Below, in pieces: positions 62,495 through 64,000 of a stretch of 64,000 bases of DNA. The stretch's first letter is position 1. Each line of letters starts with the position of its first letter. The position numbers were made by a program, and so were the translations under genes. The notes below the pieces were generated by a model, which saw nothing but the letters and a program-made list of their open reading frames with translations, searched no databases and had not been told where the DNA came from. The stretch comes from Aggregicoccus sp. 17bor-14 (GTDB lineage Bacteria; Myxococcota; Myxococcia; Myxococcales; Myxococcaceae). Location of the stretch: NCBI RefSeq assembly GCF_009659535.1, contig NZ_VJZZ01000001.1:697424-761423 (forward strand). Direction: 5' to 3'.

Positions 62495-63817
62495 TCACGT
62501 CTCACCCCACCGCTCGCGGCGCTGGGCCGGCTCGAGCGCGCGGCGCAGGCCACCGGCCGTCACCGCCTCCACTCCGCGAAGCAACTCGTCGTCCTCGAGT
62601 CCCTCGAGCGCCCGCAGCGCGTTGGTGCGCGCGCGCTCGGCCTCCGAGGGCTGCCGCAGTCTTCCGTACAGGCTCACCAGCGCCGCGTGGCCCATGGCCA
62701 GCTGCGGCTCCAGGTAGAGCGCCTTGCGCACCGCGCTCACCGCGGCGTCGAGGTCCCCGCGCCCCTCGGCCACCATGCTCAGCAGCAGGTAGGCCTCGGG
62801 CGAGAGCTGGCGCGCGGCCGCCTGCGCGAGCCGCTCGGCCGCCTCGTAGCGGCCCTCGCGCGCCGCCTCCAGTGCCTGCTCCAGCTCCGAGCCCGCTCGG
62901 GGCCCGGCCACGTCCACCACCTCCGCCGCCTGCGAGGCGCTGGGCAGCGGGCTGCGCATGGGGATGGGCGTCAGGTACAGCGAGGGAGGGGGCGTGCGCG
63001 CGCTGAGCGGCAGGCGCAGATACGGCGTGCCGCGCAGCTCGTGCTGCTCGAGCCCGAGCCCCGCGGCCATCGGGATCTCCGCGGGCGCGAGGAAGAGCAG
63101 GCCTCCGGGCACCAGCGTGCCCACGAGCTTCTGCAGCACCGTGCGCACCAGCTCCGGCGGGAAGTAGATGAGCACGTTGCGGCAGAACACCGCCTGCACG
63201 CCGGACACCGGTGCCGGGTCGGTCGCGAGGTTGTGGCGCCGCAGCTCCACGCGCGCCGTCACCTCGGGGCTCACGGTGACGAAGGGCCCGTCCGGCCGCA
63301 GGTAGCGCCGCTCGAGCTCCGGCAGGATGCGGCGCATGGACCACTGGCCGTAGCGCGCGGCGCGCGCGCGGGCGAGTGCGCGGTTGGACACGTCCGTGGC
63401 CACCACCTTGAAGCGCAAGGGGGGCACGCCCGCGGCGATCATCGCCATGGAGACGCTGTAGGGCTCCTCGCCGGTGGCGCAGCCCGCGCTCCACACCCGC
63501 AGGGGCGCCGGGTCCTGGCGCCCCTGCGCGTACTTCGTGAGCACCTCGAGGTGCTCGGGGTGCCGGCAGAAGTAGGTCTCGCCGATCAGCGCCTGCTCGA
63601 TGAAGGACTCCACCGCGGCGGGCTCGCGCGCGAGCAGCCGCTCGAGGAAGAGCTCGGGCGCGGCGGCGCGCTGGTGTGCGGCGCGCACCAGCGCGGGCTC
63701 GAGCGAGCGGCGCAGGCCCGGCGCGAGCGTGAGCCCGCAGGCCGCGCGCAACAGCGCCTCCAGGCTCTGCAGCGCCCCCTCGTCCAGCAGCGGCCCGGTG
63801 CGCGGCGCAGCGCTCAC
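62495..63817 (-). CDS. cheR: CheR-type chemoreceptor methyltransferase with TPR tail
   Basis: A 440-residue protein. The N-terminal helical domain (about 10-75) and SAM-binding domain (about 95-265) match CheR: NH2-end [18 protein letters not shown] loop [35 protein letters not shown], and [15 protein letters not shown]. The C-terminal part contains TPR-like helices (about 340-420). It methylates receptor glutamates. GTG start overlaps the stop of the upstream cheW-like gene by four bases; GGAGG precedes it. No cheB methylesterase is visible in the window. Confidence 0.92.
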   Translation of the reverse strand: MSAAPRTGPLLDEGALQSLEALLRAACGLTLAPGLRRSLEPALVRAAHQRAAAPELFLERLLAREPAAVESFIEQALIGETYFCRHPEHLEVLTKYAQGRQDPAPLRVWSAGCATGEEPYSVSMAMIAAGVPPLRFKVVATDVSNRALARARAARYGQWSMRRILPELERRYLRPDGPFVTVSPEVTARVELRRHNLATDPAPVSGVQAVFCRNVLIYFPPELVRTVLQKLVGTLVPGGLLFLAPAEIPMAAGLGLEQHELRGTPYLRLPLSARTPPPSLYLTPIPMRSPLPSASQAAEVVDVAGPRAGSELEQALEAAREGRYEAAERLAQAAARQLSPEAYLLLSMVAEGRGDLDAAVSAVRKALYLEPQLAMGHAALVSLYGRLRQPSEAERARTNALRALEGLEDDELLRGVEAVTAGGLRRALEPAQRRERWGET

Positions 63818-64000
63818 ACGCCCTCCTGCACGGCGCCACCGGACGCGGGAACGAAGAGCACGGTGGAGGCGCGCAGCAGCGGCACCAGCCCCGCAGGCGT
63901 GCGGCACAGCCCGGCCATGAGCCCCGTGCGATCCCACGCGGTGCGCTCGCCCTCCGCGGCGGCGTCCACCAGCGTGGGCTGCTCCACGATGTCGCGCACG
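63814..64000 (-). CDS. CheW-like protein, C-terminal part (runs off the window)
   Basis: Only about 61 residues are visible; the gene continues beyond base 64000. The segment GLMAGLCRTPAGLVPLLRASTVLFVP resembles the final strand and helix of CheW domains. The GTG at 63999 is probably an internal valine. Its stop overlaps the cheR start (GTGA), so it belongs to the same operon. The assignment is moderate because the more diagnostic N-terminal CheW strands are missing. Confidence 0.5.
   Translation of the reverse strand, partial: VRDIVEQPTLVDAAAEGERTAWDRTGLMAGLCRTPAGLVPLLRASTVLFVPASGGAVQEGV

Overview
The window is about 64 kb of very GC-rich, densely packed bacterial chromosome. Genes face both ways in short operons, GTG and TTG starts are common, and 1-4 base start/stop overlaps (GTGA, TTGA, TGATG) are frequent. 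The gene mix suggests a myxobacterium, most likely Myxococcaceae: two CHASE2-type adenylate cyclases, an MglA-like GTPase with the MglA residue numbering, a Frz-style CheA fused to a receiver, LptD (hence a Gram-negative envelope), and a phytoene-desaturase-like oxidoreductase. This is inference from families; no rRNA or species marker is present. I see no tRNA, rRNA, CRISPR array, transposase, integrase or prophage. No stretch over 300 bases lacks a gene; the largest gap is 55952-56170 (219 bases).

Layout. 1-10.7 kb: end of a PHP phosphoesterase gene, then respiratory complex I genes nuoA-nuoB, two opposite-strand genes (PaaI-like thioesterase, membrane sulfatase-like protein), then nuoC-D-G-H-I. 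10.7-13.6 kb: orphan PTS EIIC, a small 2Fe-2S thioredoxin-like protein, an HELSH metallopeptidase-like protein. 13.6-18.8 kb (minus): CHASE2 adenylate cyclase, secreted SH3-like protein, M48 lipoprotein peptidase, plus a coiled-coil protein of unknown role. 18.8-22 kb (minus): five small membrane proteins, an EEP-family phosphodiesterase and an unknown protein. 22.1-25.5 kb: M23 peptidase, then a TetR regulator with a crotonase and a BKACE enzyme. 25.5-33.1 kb (minus): lipoprotein, XRE regulator, lptD, an AMIN/coiled-coil protein, an alpha/beta hydrolase. 33.2-36.7 kb: folC, accD and an RDD membrane protein. 36.8-40.6 kb (minus): a cyclic-AMP cassette of CHASE2 cyclase, Crp-type regulator and class II phosphodiesterase. 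40.6-44 kb: purM-purN and a desaturase-like flavoprotein. 44-50.6 kb: rpmB, murQ, anmK (peptidoglycan recycling), an extended MglA-like GTPase, a DUF4388 protein, a phosphomutase-like metalloenzyme, a lipoprotein peptidase. 50.6-56 kb (minus): exported TldD-like protease, nucleotide-sugar dehydrogenase, heparinase II/III-like protein. 56-64 kb: a degenerate histidine kinase facing a chemotaxis operon (cheW, cheR, MCP, receiver, cheW, cheA-REC) that runs off the end.

Recurring themes are envelope upkeep (LptD, AMIN, M23, M48, MurQ, AnmK, TldD), second-messenger and chemotaxis signalling, and core energy or biosynthetic genes. A striking regulatory feature is that many genes carry a -10-like hexamer 7-10 bases before the start codon with little or no Shine-Dalgarno sequence, suggesting leaderless mRNAs.

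No wholly new system is proven by sequence alone. The best candidates for something undescribed are the cAMP make/sense/destroy cassette with tandem 12-base repeats at the regulator's promoter, the cyclase-SH3-M48 operon, the AnmK-coupled MglA-like GTPase, and the AMIN-coiled coil-AMIN protein beside lptD.
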